From: Linnemannia hyalina
Lineage: Eukaryota > Mortierellomycota > Mortierellomycetes > Mortierellales > Mortierellaceae
DNA length: 64,000 nt
Direction of reading: 5' to 3'
Assembly (NCBI GenBank): GCA_019671135.1
Contig: JAHRHY010000003.1
Span: 496,001-560,000 of the forward strand
In this document: positions 35,421 to 47,694 of the stretch, piece after piece
Position numbering within the stretch: position 1 is the first letter of the stretch
How the letters are laid out: the number at the start of each line of letters is the position of its first letter
Notes under the pieces: generated by a model
The model's database searches: none
What the model saw: the letters and a program-made list of their open reading frames with translations, nothing else
What the model was told of the DNA's origin: nothing
Translations under genes and position numbers: made by a program

Positions 35421-36054
35421 GGTGAAGTGAGGCGGGTGGCAGAGTGGTGTTAGGGTAGAAGAAGGAGAAGAAGAAGACGACGACGAAGAAGAAGAAGAAG
35501 AAGAAGAAGAAGAAGAAGAAGAGGATGAAGGAACGGAAGAAGGAAAAAAGAAGAAAGGGGAATGAATGAATGAATGGATGAGAGCAAAAAGAGAAGAGGA
35601 AAAGAAGAGAGAAAGTGATAGAGGGTGTGGCGATCAATCCACATATGAACATGTGTACAGAGACATTGAACACTCTTGCAAATTGCAAAGGAGAAGCGAA
35701 TGGGTGGCTTCCATTGGTGGTTGGTTGGGTGGCGGTTTGCTTTTCGTCGCTCAGTGCATCCCATCCATCCGACTCGCCTGCCCAGCCGCTCCTGTCTCCT
35801 TGTCTTGGCTGTATCGATATGAAAGTGCCGAAAATAGGGTTTCTAGTATATGCCTTGGCTTTGCTCTCACTTCTACTTTATTTCTTCTTTCGCCTCCCTC
35901 TCTCCCCTTCTCTTTTTCTTCTTCTCTTCTTCTCCTTCTTCTTCACTCTGCACTACGCCAATAATACCCTCACTCAACCCTCAACCAACAGGACCAGGAC
36001 CCCAACCACCACCCTCAATAACAACAACCATCAACGAACTCTCTGTGGCCACCA
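35421..36054. promoter_or_regulatory. Shared divergent promoter of ArfGAP and SCYL2-type genes
   Basis: 634 bp separate the two start codons. It contains a GAA repeat at 35458-35529 directly upstream of the ArfGAP start and a CT-rich stretch at 35870-35945 upstream of the kinase-like gene. No TATA box was identified. A long ORF at 35615-36349 overlaps this region and intron 1 of the SCYL2-type gene and is not coding by content. Confidence 0.55.
35458..35529. repeat. (GAA)n microsatellite in ArfGAP leader/promoter
   Basis: About 70 bp of GAA units with a short GAC interruption, 38 bp upstream of the ArfGAP start codon on the coding strand side (CTT on the transcript). Confidence 0.9.
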
Positions 36055-39000
36055 ATGGGAAACGCCATCACAAAAAACTACGAAGGTCCGCTCATCATCT
36101 CTCACATCATCACTCCCTCACGCACTCACTCTCTCAGGAACACAAAGGAAAAAGACCACTCACGCTGATACCCCATCACTCTTCTTTTCTTATTCCTTCC
36201 TTCTAGTCGGCGGGCAGATCGCCAGTGCAGGACTTTGGAAAATTCATCGAGGAACAAAGCGGACTACAGGACAGGAAGTCGCTGTATTCGTATCACACTC
36301 GTGTCGTCTCTTTCTTTTCTTTTTTTTTTTTGTTATGTTGAGCCATTGATCGCTTTCAATGCCATCTTCACAGCGTGCAAGCAAGGAACTGTTCCTTGCA
36401 ATTGCTTGAAAGCGGCGACCTCCTTTTGTTCCATCCCTTTGCAACCAATGGGTTCAACCTGTCATCCAGGTCTCCCATATCTGTATCATCCTTGACTTGT
36501 GAATGCGCTTGTCTGTTTGTTTTTTTTTCTTTCTCGCTCTCGTCCTCTTGGAAACATTAGATCTTCGAAAAGAACATTGTCGAATCCATCTCGTCACTGA
36601 GGAGACAAGCGCCATCGAAAAGAGATCAGGAACGCGTATATGAGTTTCTAAAGAAAGAGGTACCAGGACACGACTCAGTCATGCTGTCACCACTTCCCGC
36701 CAAATGTCGCCTGTGTTGCATTGGATCATAACTCTAACATATCTATATGTGGCATCGTCTTAGGCGAGTCAACTTGCACGGTTGCGGCATCCCTGCATGT
36801 TGGAAGTCGTGGAGCCAGTGGATGAATCTAGGACAGCAATCGCCTTCGCCACGGAACCGATCTTTGCATCGCTGTCAAATCTTCTTGGAAACTACGAAAA
36901 CCTGCCATCAGTCTCAGAGGATATCCGCAAGTTTGAACTGGATGAGCTGGAGGTAACGACGCATATAGGTTCAATTAATTCCCACGCCGGGATTGAAGAG
37001 GCTCATTCAAGAACGATACGGCCATTGAGCGACAGCTAACGTTTTCTTCTTTAATCCACCTGATAGGTTCAAAAAGGATTGCTGCAGGTCGGAAAAGGAC
37101 TCCAATTCTGTCACAACGACGCTAAAATTGTTCATGGAAACTTGGTACCCGACGCCATCTTCGTCAATGCTAAAGGAGACTGGAAGATTGCAGGGTAAGA
37201 GAGTACCATCACCAAATCATTATTTCATCGGAAAACAGGGCAGGAAAAGGCTAGCAAAGGTTTTGTCAATAACTAACGATCACTTTGAACCGTCACGACA
37301 TTGCCTATGTCTCTAGCTTTGGATTCAGCACTTTTCTTCCACGGGATGCGAGCTCACCTCCTCCAGCCGAATACTGGAATTACGACCACGAACTTCATTC
37401 ATACTGCCAGCGGGATCTGGACTACCAGGCTCCTGAGTATATCCTGGATCACAAGCTGGACCCATCCAACGACATGTTCGGGATCGGTTGCTTGGCCTAC
37501 TCGGTTCTAAACAAAGGAAACCCTTTTATCCAGTCTCGCAGCAACATGAACACCTACCGCCAACAAATCGACAGAATCAGCCAGCACCAGTTTGAGAAGC
37601 TCCCTGCTCACCTTGCAGGTACAGATCATGGCGATTACACTGTTCAAGATCGAGCATGCCCTTGCCTCAGTTATCAAGCTACATACATACCATAGTTGCT
37701 AATGCTCTGGTGATGTGACATATCTATCATAGACGCCATGACCCGACTGATCACCAGGGAGCCAAGCATGAGAATGAATGCAGTGGAGTTCCAGACCAGC
37801 AAGTTCTTCGACAACATCCTCGTGTCGACGATGAAGTACATGGAAAACTTTGCGGAGAAAACCCGGGATGACAAGGGACAGTTCATGAAGGGCTTGCTCC
37901 GTGTCCTTCCTCAGTTCCCAGAGAGGGTTCTCATGAGAAAGGTAAGGCTCGTCTGGTTATCAACTTTGTTGTTGCGCCACCATTTCAGGAAAGCCTATTA
38001 TTCATACATGTTTTTTCCCTGCGTAATTAGATCCTCCCCTGTTTGCTGGATGAGCTCAAGGACCATGCTCTGTTGCCATATACCCTTCCAAACGTGTTTT
38101 ACATCATCCAAAAGATGTCGCCCAAGGAATTTGAGGAGAGAGTCTTGCCTTCGCTGAAGCCCATCTTTTTGGTCCGGGAGCCCGTGCAGAACTTGTTGAC
38201 ACTCCTGGAGAAGATCGAGCTTTTACACCAGAAGGCCGGAGGACAAGTGTTCAAGGAGGACATTATGCCGCTCGTCTACTGCGCTCTGGAACCCAAGAAC
38301 CCACCCTCTGTTCAAGAAAAGGCGCTTAAGACTGTTCCCTCCATCATGGAGGCTCTGGACTACACTACCGTCAAAGCTTCGCTCTTCCCCAGAATTGCTG
38401 TGAGTTTGCAGAGTGACTCTCTTCGCCTCGGGCGTACTGCGATGTTCTTGTTCATATAGCTAACGTTACAATTTGATCGTTTGATATAGACCCTTTTTTC
38501 TCAAACGACAACCCTTTCCGTCAAGGTCAACACCCTCCTCTGCTTCCTCACCATCATGAAAATCCTGGACAAGGTACGCAAGTTTGTCATATTTTTCTTT
38601 GCTTGTTTTTCCTCCGCACCCTCAGGATTACATCTAACATTAGTCATATTATTTTACAGTTCACCATCACGGAAAAGTTGATTCCGCTGTTGCGCAACAT
38701 CAAGACCCGCGAAGTCAATGTCACAGTAAGCAGCGTGTCTGTAGAATGAGATACGCAGGAGGTACAGTTTGTCTACACTTACTAACGCAAGTAACATCTC
38801 TGGCGATTAGATGGCGACATTGCAAGTGTACCAGGAGATGGGCAAGTACGTGGACAAGGAAGTCATCGGAAACAGCATCTTGCCTTCGCTGTGGGGCCTG
38901 GCTCTCGGTCCCAACCTCAAGGCAGAACAGGTAACGATTGCTTGGTTGATATTGTTCACTGTGACTTGCTCTAAGGCTTCGCCAACAAAGATGGTATGAC

Positions 39001-40252
39001 TCACACTTTTATATTTCTTCGGTGGTAGTTCGAGTATTTCATGTCGACGATCAACGAGCTCTCGACCAAGGTCCACCAGCAACACTTGCGACACCTTCAG
39101 GAATTGAAGAAACTTGAGGATCAGACAAAGAGCTTTGCTGCCAGCTCAGACCCAACAGCGGTTACCAATGGAACTGGATCGACCTTGAATGACTTTGAAA
39201 AGTTGGTCGGAGGAGGCGGCGTACCAAGTGCGACCTCCGGAACAATCACGCCTAACACTGCGCGCCAAACGTCCTCCGATAACCCCTTTAAGATTGCATC
39301 CGACAATCCATTCTCTCCCAGCAGCAACGGCCAGGATTCTCCAATGGACATGTTTGGCGACATGGTATGGTTTTGTGAGCGTGATTGCTGATTGTCTTAA
39401 TTAGTGAATGGGCGCGAAACCGAGCTGTGAGATCCTGCATTGACACTGGCAATTTATCTGACATAGGCTTCAGCACTCCCTCCGATGCCATCAAAGCCTT
39501 TGGGATTCAACACGGCAAGTACCCCAGTGATGAAGCCAGCAACTCCAATGATGTTTGGCGCTACGACGAACGACTCGTCCTCGATGAGTGGATTCGGATC
39601 AAGACCTATGACCCCGACAAGCAACTCGGGCTTCCAGTCACAACAGCACAACCAGAATGGATTCGGCGGACAGCGCACATCGACAAGCAGCAACGCGTCA
39701 ACCCCAACGGCTGCCGCATCGTCGTTCACTATACCCCCACTCAACAAATCTCTCACAGGATCGTCGACTTCATCCAACTACTCATCCTCTGCCAGGCCAC
39801 CGTTCTCTCAGCCTCAGCAGAAACCAGCAGGAACACCTCCTCTTTCACACACTCTTGGCAACATGTCCACGTCATCGTCGGCCTTTGGAGGATTCCAGTC
39901 GGCTGCACCATCCATTCAACCCATGGCAGCCGGCGGCATGGGTGGATTCCAGTCGCAGTCATCAAACAATAACAATGGATTCAGTACTGGCATGGGACTG
40001 GGCATGTCCTCGAACAATACCAACAACAGCTCTGGAATGGGAATGGGCATGGGTATGGGCATGGGTATGTCTGGTTCTACCTTGACCACTTCACGACCTG
40101 CGTCAACGGGGATGGGCATGACGCCCATGGCACCCATGATGCCTCTTCAGCCCATGAACGCAAGTTCTGTCGGCGCAAACAAGTTTGGACAGAACAACCA
40201 GCAGCACAAGGGCAAGAACTCTGACCTTGGCATGTTTGATCCCTTTTCATAA
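36055..40252 (+). CDS. SCY1: SCYL2/Scy1-type pseudokinase
   Basis: Around 13 exons, roughly 900 residues; exon 1 is 36055-36085 and exon 2 starts at 36207. The kinase-like domain begins GGQIASAGLWKIHRGTKRTTGQE, continues with ASQLARLRHPCMLEVVEP, FATEPIFASLSNLLGNYENLP and KIVHGNLVPDAIFVNAKGDWKIAG. HGN replaces the catalytic HRD, and GFGFSTF stands where DFG should be, so it should lack normal catalysis. It is followed by HEAT-like helices (LPCLLDELKDHALLPYTLPNV, NLLTLLEKIELLHQKAGG) and a Ser/Gly/Met-rich tail with a GMGMGM repeat. Human SCYL2 (CVAK104) sits on clathrin-coated vesicles and acts between the TGN and endosomes. The unusual GTCCGC donor of intron 1 is supported by phase (GAA G|TC). 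It is divergent from the ArfGAP gene. Confidence 0.91.
40034..40069. repeat. Hexamer repeat encoding Gly-Met dipeptides in SCY1 tail
   Basis: Six tandem GGNATG units (GGAATG, GGCATG, GGTATG variants) encode a Gly-Met alternation in the disordered C-terminal tail. Confidence 0.85.
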
Positions 40253-40297
40253 ATAACTCATTTTTTTAACCCATCGAAAAGTTTTTTTTTTTTTATG

Positions 40298-40314
40298 CCC
40301 CCCCCCCCCCCCCC
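40298..40314. repeat. C17 homopolymer in SCY1 3' flank
   Basis: Seventeen C residues follow a T13 run 45 bp after the stop codon, then the sequence AAAATAATAAAG. Confidence 0.9.
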
Positions 40315-41044
40315 AAAATAATAAAGACATTTGACAGTCATGACTAGAGAGCCTCTTTCTACCACATGAAGTTTGCCGCCCAAAAGGCTCGCGTGGGATA
40401 TATATGAGTTTTAGGTAGGCGAGGCAAAGGGCATACCATCGGTTGATCCGATCACGTCAACGCCTCTATTCCCCATCGAGGTGCATAGACGGATCTCGTT
40501 TTCGTTTGATAACTACCTGATATACAAACAAAGAGGATGGCTATTTTAGGTTCTCGGAAAACCTTTTTGCCATTTGACTACAAGGGGCGAAGTCAACAAA
40601 TGATTAGCAATTGAGATCTCCGTTTGATTATTCATCGAGTGGGTTGATTGACACGGTAGACGCGCACTTTTTTTTTTTCGTCGTGATCGGATACTTTACG
40701 TTGCTGACAATTGTCTTTGCTTGTTTTGTTGACTGCGCAGTGACGAGGCCCTGCCCTGTTTTTGATTGCCTGTCATGAAGTAAGTTTACCAAAGAGAGTG
40801 TTATCCCGGTGGGTTTACAAACTCAACACATGGCGTGTCGAAACACACTCTTATTCACAAACCCTCACCTTCTCCCTGAACAAAACAAACAAAGAAAAAG
40901 AAAAAAAAAGCCGAGCTCATGAGGTGTGAACATGGCAGTTTTCCAGTTGACTATGGTGCGATATCTTTTCCAGTTTGTGTTTGTTAGATAGTCCCCAAGT
41001 TTTGTTGTTCTTTTTCATTGGTGTTATTGTGCTCTTTTGCGAGG

Positions 41045-41052
41045 TATAAAAG
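41045..41052 (+). promoter_or_regulatory. TATA box of quinone reductase gene
   Basis: TATAAAAG lies 156 bp upstream of the start codon, followed by pyrimidine-rich leader sequence. Confidence 0.6.
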
Positions 41053-41207
41053 GCTTGATTGTCCTCTCCTCAATCACACTCTTCATCGACAAGATCTGAC
41101 AAACAGTCTTTTTTTTTTTTTTTCCTCAGCTCTACTATTGCAAGCCTCACAGAAAACACAAATACCTCTTACTCCCCTCTCAGGTAACCCTACCCCATCA
41201 AAAAAAA

Positions 41208-42317
41208 ATGGTCAACTCAACAATCCGTGCAATCCGCGTCGAAGAATACGGTGACGCCTCAGTCCTCAAATACACCATCATCCCGCGCCCTATTCCACAA
41301 CACAACCAAGTCCTTGTCAAGGTCGCCTACGCGGGCATCAACTTTGGCGATGTCGGACAGCGCTCAGGGTTCTACCCCACCCCAGTTCCCTTCACGGCTG
41401 GTGGTGAAGGTTCGGGCGAGATTGTGGAATTGGGGCCCGATGTTGAGCATGGGTTCAAGGTGGGCGATCGAGTGACGTTTATGGCGTATGGAGCGTATAC
41501 AGATTATGCAGTTGTTGATACTGGGCGGTTGGGCAAGTTGCCTGACCATGTCTCCCTCGAGCTGGTATGTCACTTTTTTTTATATATATACTTTGAACAT
41601 GACAAAAAAATATTGTTGAATTGATCATCTCAAAAGCTAACAGCGTTTTTTTTGGTGTCTTCTTTGAGATAGGGTGCCGCGTTCCTGGCGCAGGGGTTGA
41701 CAGCAGTGGCGTTGACTGAACAAGCCTACACTGTCAAGAAGGACGACTGGGTTGTTATCCATGCTGCCGCCGGAGGAATGGGTCTCCTCCTCACCCAACT
41801 CAGTCACCGCCTCGGCGCCCACGTCATCGGCACCGTCTCCTCCAACGAAAAAGCCGCCCTCGCCCGCGCCAACGGCGCCGACCATGTCGTGGTCATCCCC
41901 GCCAACAAGTCCGCATCCTACGAAGCCCTCGAGAAAAAAGTCCACGAGTTGACCAATGGCCAAGGCGTACATGTCGTGTACGACAGCATCGGCCAAGCAA
42001 CCTTCGAGTCCAGTCTCGAAATCGCCCGTCGTCTCGGGACTTTGGTTCTCTTTGGCAGCACCAGTGGCGATATCTCGCCTCAGAGTCTGACCCGGTTGGC
42101 CGGGAAGAACTTGAAGGTGACTTGGGTTAGTCTGCTGCATTACACGACTACGTTCGAGGAGTTTGATGAGTTGTATCAGAAAACGTTGAAGTTGTTGGAT
42201 GATGGTGGGTTGAAGGTGCAGGTGTCAAAGGTGTATGAGTTTGAGGATGCGAAGCAGGCCCATTTGGATCTGGAGGGACGCAAAACCACTGGCAAGTTGC
42301 TACTTAAGGTCAACTAG
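41208..42317 (+). CDS. Zeta-crystallin-like NADPH quinone oxidoreductase
   Basis: Two exons, 41208-41564 and 41673-42317, encode 333 residues. The N-terminal GroES-like domain has IRVEEYGDASVLKY, YAGINFGDVGQRSGFYP and PFTAGGEGSGEIVELG; no zinc-binding Cys set is present, as expected for the QOR group of the MDR superfamily. The Rossmann part has VVIHAAAGGMGLLLTQLSHRLGAHVIGTVSS (AxxGxxG NADPH motif) and VVYDSIGQATFESSLEIARRLGTLVLFG. The product would be a cytosolic NADPH-dependent reductase of quinones or enones. A TATA box and short leader precede it. Both exons are in phase 0. Confidence 0.93.
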
Positions 42318-42873
42318 ATTGAGAGGAGGAGGAGAGGTGCGGAGATGGAAGTAAGGAAGGAGAAGAGGAGACGGTAGCAGTTTTGCAGCAAGAAAAAAAA
42401 ACGCACGACTGAAATAAAAAAAATAAAAAAACCAAAACGCGCAAGGAATAAGTTGTTGTTCGTGTGTTTTAAAAATTGAAACTGGCCACGTTCAAAAACC
42501 ATTTTTCCAGCATAGCCCCAAAACAAAAAAGAGTCTATGTCCCTGGCACCTCACTTTCTCTCTCTCTCCCTCTTTCTACTCTTTCTCTCCCTCTCTCTTT
42601 CTTCCCTTTCTCTCCTTCATCCACGCATCCCAAGCCTCAACAAGAGTCCCCACACACGTCCTCTTCCTTCTGTCCTTGATTATGTCGAAGATGGTTTGCA
42701 TTTGAAAGCATTTTGGTTGGGTTGTGAATGGTCGCGGATGTTGATGGAGTATGTCCAGACGACCTTGCGGATCAAGTATGAATAAAGTCCACAATGAGGA
42801 ATCATCGAAGTGAGAAAACAACAACTTTTTTTAATTATTGTGGTTAAATAAAGACAACTTGAGACTTTTTTTT
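42318..42873. other. Convergent 3' region between quinone reductase and NIPA genes
   Basis: A-rich with AAATAAAAAAAATAAAAAAACC near 42411-42432 and a CT-rich block at 42550-42615. No gene seen. Confidence 0.5.
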
Positions 42874-45800
42874 TCAATTCCTGGGGGGCACATGCACCTC
42901 CTCTTCCTCCTCTTCTTCATCACCCTCAGATATCCGAGTAGGGTGATTGGTACGGCTAAACACGATCGGATGTGCCGAGGATGGCAAAGTCGCCTCAGCA
43001 TTGTCAGGAGTAGTAGAAGAACTGACGAGAGGGGTCGCAGAAGTCGTGGGCGAGTTGGGAGTTGTCGACAAGGGTTCTTCTGATCCTGAGGCCGAGACCG
43101 ATCCAGATCCAGATCCAGATTCAGGGGCGAGGTTATCTGTGGTGGTATTAAGAGCTGTGGCGGGTTTTGGTGGTGACTTTGAGAATATTTTTCCAAAGAA
43201 CCCACGTTTCGGTTTTGATGTTGCTGTTGTCACTGGATCCGAGTCTGTCGATACTGCTACTGGTGTCAAAGTGGACTTGTCGTCCTTGTCATCGCCATCC
43301 TTGTCGTCTTCGTGCGAGTCAGTTCCTTCCGCTGCAGTGAGTATATCACTCGGACGCGTAGACCCTTCCTTCTGATGCCCGTGACCTTGATGAGATGCAT
43401 CACTGGCATTAGAAGTTGTACCTGTAAAGGACGTCGAGTTGATGATCGACAGGTTGGGTTTCGGTGTCTGATGAAGATGAGATGGTGGTGGGGGGACATA
43501 GAGCGAGAACAGGGGTTGTTGTTGAACAGGCTCGATAGTGACGACAACGCTCCTTCCTGCATGTCCCGGGTCGTTCATCTCCATGATGTCGCCAGATGCA
43601 GTGGAGGGGGACCGGAATTTGGGACGAGTGAAGAATGAGCCACCCACGACCATGGGTGCTGACAGTGGTGGTTTCGGTACACCACCTCCTCCTACTACTG
43701 CTGCTGCTCCTGCTGGTTGAGAGGCGTCATCGGGGTCAGAAGCATCAACTGGTGAGGGTGGTGGTGGACTGAAAGTAGCAGCGTTGGTTGACAAGTTGGG
43801 TGTCGGAGGACTGACTGCCAGTTTTGGGGGCATGAACAAGGATCCAGAAATCGGGCTCGAATGTTTAGGCAACGAAGGCGTCGACTGCTCTTCATCTTTT
43901 TCGTTCGGACTCTCGTCAATCGAGGATCGGGTAGGGTTATCAGTGAACCGGATCGAGGATGATCGAGAGTCGGCCAGGAGACTGCCACGTGGCGCCAGGA
44001 AGGGAAATTTGAATCCTGTCGAGTTCGCCCTTGGTCGAAGATGTTGCTGTTGTTGCTGGTACTGGATATGATCGCCACCCTTTTCGTTCAAAGCATGAGG
44101 AGCCGCAGAGGTCAAGTCGCCATGAGGGGGGACGGGTCGGTAGACTTGATAACGATTGGTCTCGTTCTTGTCATCCGACACTACAATTTCACAGAGCTGG
44201 AGTCGGATCTGCGAGCCGTTGGGGCCCATAACCATGGTCGAATAAGCGCCCGTTGTACTTGGGTAGAACGCCGTCGCTCCACCTGCAACCGATCCTGTTC
44301 CTGCTCCACCTGGAATCGCCAGATGATGGTGTCCACTAACGATACTCTGCGGGCGAGACCTCAACGCCGCATTCGACGCAGCCCTCTTCCTCTGCAACAA
44401 ACTCTCTGCCCTCGGGTTCAATGGCGAGCTCTGGAAGACACTATGATTTCCCGTCGCTCCAACTCCTCCACCGCCAATAGTGCCAATAATACTGGGCTGC
44501 CGAAGGTCGCGTGTGATCCTGCGAATAGAACTGAACGGCGAGGCGCGCATATCGGCAGCGGTGGGTTCGATATCGTCGTACGAAATGGTTCCAATGATAC
44601 TGGCGGCAGAAGATCCTGGCATATGTAGGGGGACAACAGGTTTTGAGGTCTGTAGCAAAAGGACACCGCCACAGATGACCAAGAAGCCAAGGCAGACTGT
44701 GATGATTGCGGTGACGGTTGCGTTAAATCCTTGGTAGAGGATGGCGGAGGTGATGATTGTCGTTGAGGTGAATGTTACATAGTACGTCGGTGTCACCATC
44801 GCTATTTTCGAAACCGTCGAGAGAGACAAAGAAACAGGTAAGTTTGTAATACACCTTTACAGCTACAACCTCGTATCTGTAAAAAAACAAAGTAGGCTTT
44901 ACGTACCAGTGTTGAAAAGGTTGAGCGCCTTATTGAGGTAATTGATCTCCGTCAGCAGCGTAACAACCATGAACACAATGACGAAATAAATAAACCAGTT
45001 ATCAAACTGCGCCTCGCCTGTCGAGATATTATGAACAATCGCCGCGCCCAGACCCTGGGTCGAGACAACCGACAAGGACCCGATCAAGGAGCAAACGCCA
45101 ATATAGACCATCATATGTTCCTTTCCCCACCGAGGTCCTGCCTTGATAATGAGCACCAACGATGCGATGATGATGAGCGCCATCCAGGAGAGGAAACCGG
45201 GTTGGATCATGAGGTGTTTGAATTCCTGGATGGTTTTGACGGATGCTTGTTCGGGTGCGTGGAAGACGATGATGGTTGCTCCGACGATGCATTGTGCACA
45301 TCCGACCTTGCCCTGTAGGTTGAGTCGCTCTCGCAGGAATATAGACGATAGGATGGCGCTATTTTGTGAGGAAAGACACTTTTGTGAGTTTTCCTTCTTG
45401 CTTGTGACATGGTCGGTGCAGTGTGGAAAAAGGGCACCTCTCCTCCCCCATGCTCTCGAACCTAAATGTACCCTTACGTAATATAAACCAAAAAACAAAC
45501 GCCATGCGACTCATGACAGGGCACATAATTCTCCTATACACCTACCATATGACCACGCTCAGAGCCCCAAGGGGCGTCACCAGGATGGGCTGGACAAACG
45601 CGTACGCGACAAAATTGCACACCTCCCCCACCACCACTAATATCATCAATTGATCAAAAGGTGAAACATGATTTCTTGTTAGTGACTTCCGCTGGGTGCT
45701 GATTTCGTATTTGAAGATCCTTTCAGGAACCATCACATCAAAATCCACTTTTTCGGAAACACGAAACAGAGCTAAACTTACTCATGAGCATGCCAGTCCA

Positions 45801-46381
45801 CCACATAACAGATTTGAGGTAGGCATGTCCCTCTCCGGCGAGCATGCCGTCCTTGGTACAGTTGATCAGGCCCTTCTTCTTGAACACAAAGCTGGATCCA
45901 ATCAATAGTCCTATTTTGATGTTTTGATGTTAAGGTAAAAAAGAAAAAAAAGGGGTAAGTCGGTCATGCTGCAGTTTTTTTTTCTGTGAGTGTATGTATC
46001 TCTGTGATGGGTGAGGGTCTTGAACCAAAGAACAACAATAACAACAACGACAACTGTCGATGTCAGCTGCTCCTTCCCAACCGCTGGAGGGCTGAGAAAA
46101 GCGGAACGATAAGAACAGGTGTATGTTGAAAGCAAGAACTTGTTGAAGATGTCAAATCATCATACGAAATCATGGAATTGTCGAAAAGCAGAAAAGGAAA
46201 GAGAAAATAGATAGAAGGAATAAAATAGAGGAAGCGAGAGGGGGAACTGACCACTTCCGATAGCGAGGGAGAGTCCGATGATCTTGGAGGAATCAGAGGC
46301 TGTCGGGGCGTCTCCTGTATTCAGCATAGGTAGAGCTCCTGACGGTGCCTCACTAGAGTTGTAATTCGAGTAGTAGCTCAT
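42874..46381 (-). CDS. NIPA-type magnesium transporter with very long cytosolic tail
   Basis: Five exons, about 910 residues. Exon 1 starts MSYYSNYNSS and ends in GLSLAIGSG; exon 2 is LLIGSSFVFKKKGLI. Later blocks are LVVVGEVCNFVAYAFVQPILVTPLGALSVVI, a GATIIVFHAPEQ loop, about nine hydrophobic helices in all, and the last exon's VTPTYYVTFTSTTIITSAILYQGF. These match NIPA/DUF803 proteins, which are Mg2+ transporters in animal cells. After the final helix (about residue 315) comes a tail of nearly 600 residues: Ser/Pro-rich, with a short SGSGSG run from GATCCA repeats and ending in EEEEEEVHVPPRN. Family members are usually 320-420 residues, so the tail is exceptional and may be a regulatory or scaffold region. 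The tail is part of the same exon as the last helices, with no frame break. Confidence 0.88.
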
Positions 46382-47694
46382 GTTTTTTTGGTGATTTTCT
46401 TTGGAGGAATTAACTTTTAGGATTAAAGGGAATGGGAGGAAGGAGAAGAGAGATTACAGAGGTACAGAATAAGAGGAAGATGTCTCAAAGGGTAAGGGTA
46501 TAATTACGAAAGGTAGATACAAGAAGTGAAGGAGGTCGACGAGACAAGGAGGGAGAAAAAAGAACAAGAGGTCGTTATCGAGCAGGCATAAAAAGGAGAG
46601 GAGAGAAACAACTTTCGATCAGTGGATGCAAGGTAGGTCAAAAAGGACAAAGAGCTGCGTCAAAACAAAGAGTGAGAGAGGGGCAGAGGTGGAGGATAAG
46701 AAAAGGGCGGCAAGAAGAAGGAAGGGAGGAAGGAGGATGAAGAGGAAGGGAGGGGCCGCGAATCGTAACAGCCCTGGTAACGACTGAAGAAAAGAAAAGA
46801 GAAAAGAGAAGAAAGATGAAGGAAGGGAAAATCAAAGACAAGAAATAAAGAAAAATACGAAAGGAACCCCTCAAAACGATGAACACCATCCCCTTCCACT
46901 CCCCTTTCACCATTCTTGTTTACTTTTTACCTACTTACACTAACGAGCGGATGTCTCGACAACATCAACCCTCACCCCCCTTTTACCGACCATCTACCGC
47001 ACACCCATCCAACTCACTTTGTTCACTGTCTGTGCCGCGACCTGAGTCTCTCAGGCGCGTTTATCCATTTCAAACCCCTACCTTCCCTTTGCCCATTTAC
47101 GCCTACTTGCCTGCAGGATTTCACCCCTTATTTTTTTGTTGTTGTTGTGCTTTCCCTCTCCTATTCCACTCTCGCCCTCTCACTCACTCTCATTCACCCT
47201 GCGAAAATTACCCCTTGTTTCTGCCATTGTGACCTGGCGAAAACCCTCACACCATAAAATCCGCCCCTCTGTCCAGGTCCAGGAACAGGCAACGTGCGAA
47301 AGCCAAAAAAAAAAATAGAGATGATCACGACAACGACAAAACAAACAATAAAATCCTTAAAAAAAGGGGTTCCCTTTCTTTTGTTGCAGGAAGGTAATCA
47401 GCTGTTCACGCGCCTGTTGCTCCGCTATGTCTCTAATCCTTACATGTCAAGTTCATGGGCACTCAGGCAATGCTAATTGGCCCACACGTACACAACCCCA
47501 CGCGACTCAAAAACATTTATGGAATCTTCATGCAGCATGATATCTCTCGCTTACTCACTCTAAGGTCTAAGCCCAGGAATTCGTGGAGAACACTTGTTGT
47601 GTTATTATTCGTTTATTGTTGTCCACCGAGAAGTGCAATCGGTGAAAACAAAAAAAAAAGGCTTCCCTCCAAAAAGAAACTACATGCCGCCCGT
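46382..47694. other. Intergenic between NIPA and DGAT1-type genes
   Basis: Purine-rich upstream region of the NIPA gene at 46400-46860 (coding strand: CT-rich), then mixed sequence with A-runs near 47305 and 47648. Short ORFs at 46640-47250 are pyrimidine-tract artefacts. No RNA gene identified. Confidence 0.45.

Larger units (their letters stand above)
40253..41207. other. Intergenic: SCY1 3' UTR and quinone reductase promoter
   Basis: Begins with a T13 then C17 run (40282-40314) followed by AATAATAAAG, which may serve in 3' end formation. The middle is AT-rich without ORFs of note. The end contains a TATA box at 41045 and a T-run at 41111-41123. No RNA gene was recognised. Confidence 0.5.

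Noticed and set aside
35615..36349. Plus-strand ORF of 244 residues upstream of SCY1
   Set aside because: It overlaps the promoter, exon 1 and intron 1 of the SCYL2-type gene and has Ser/Leu/Phe-rich translation of CT tracts.
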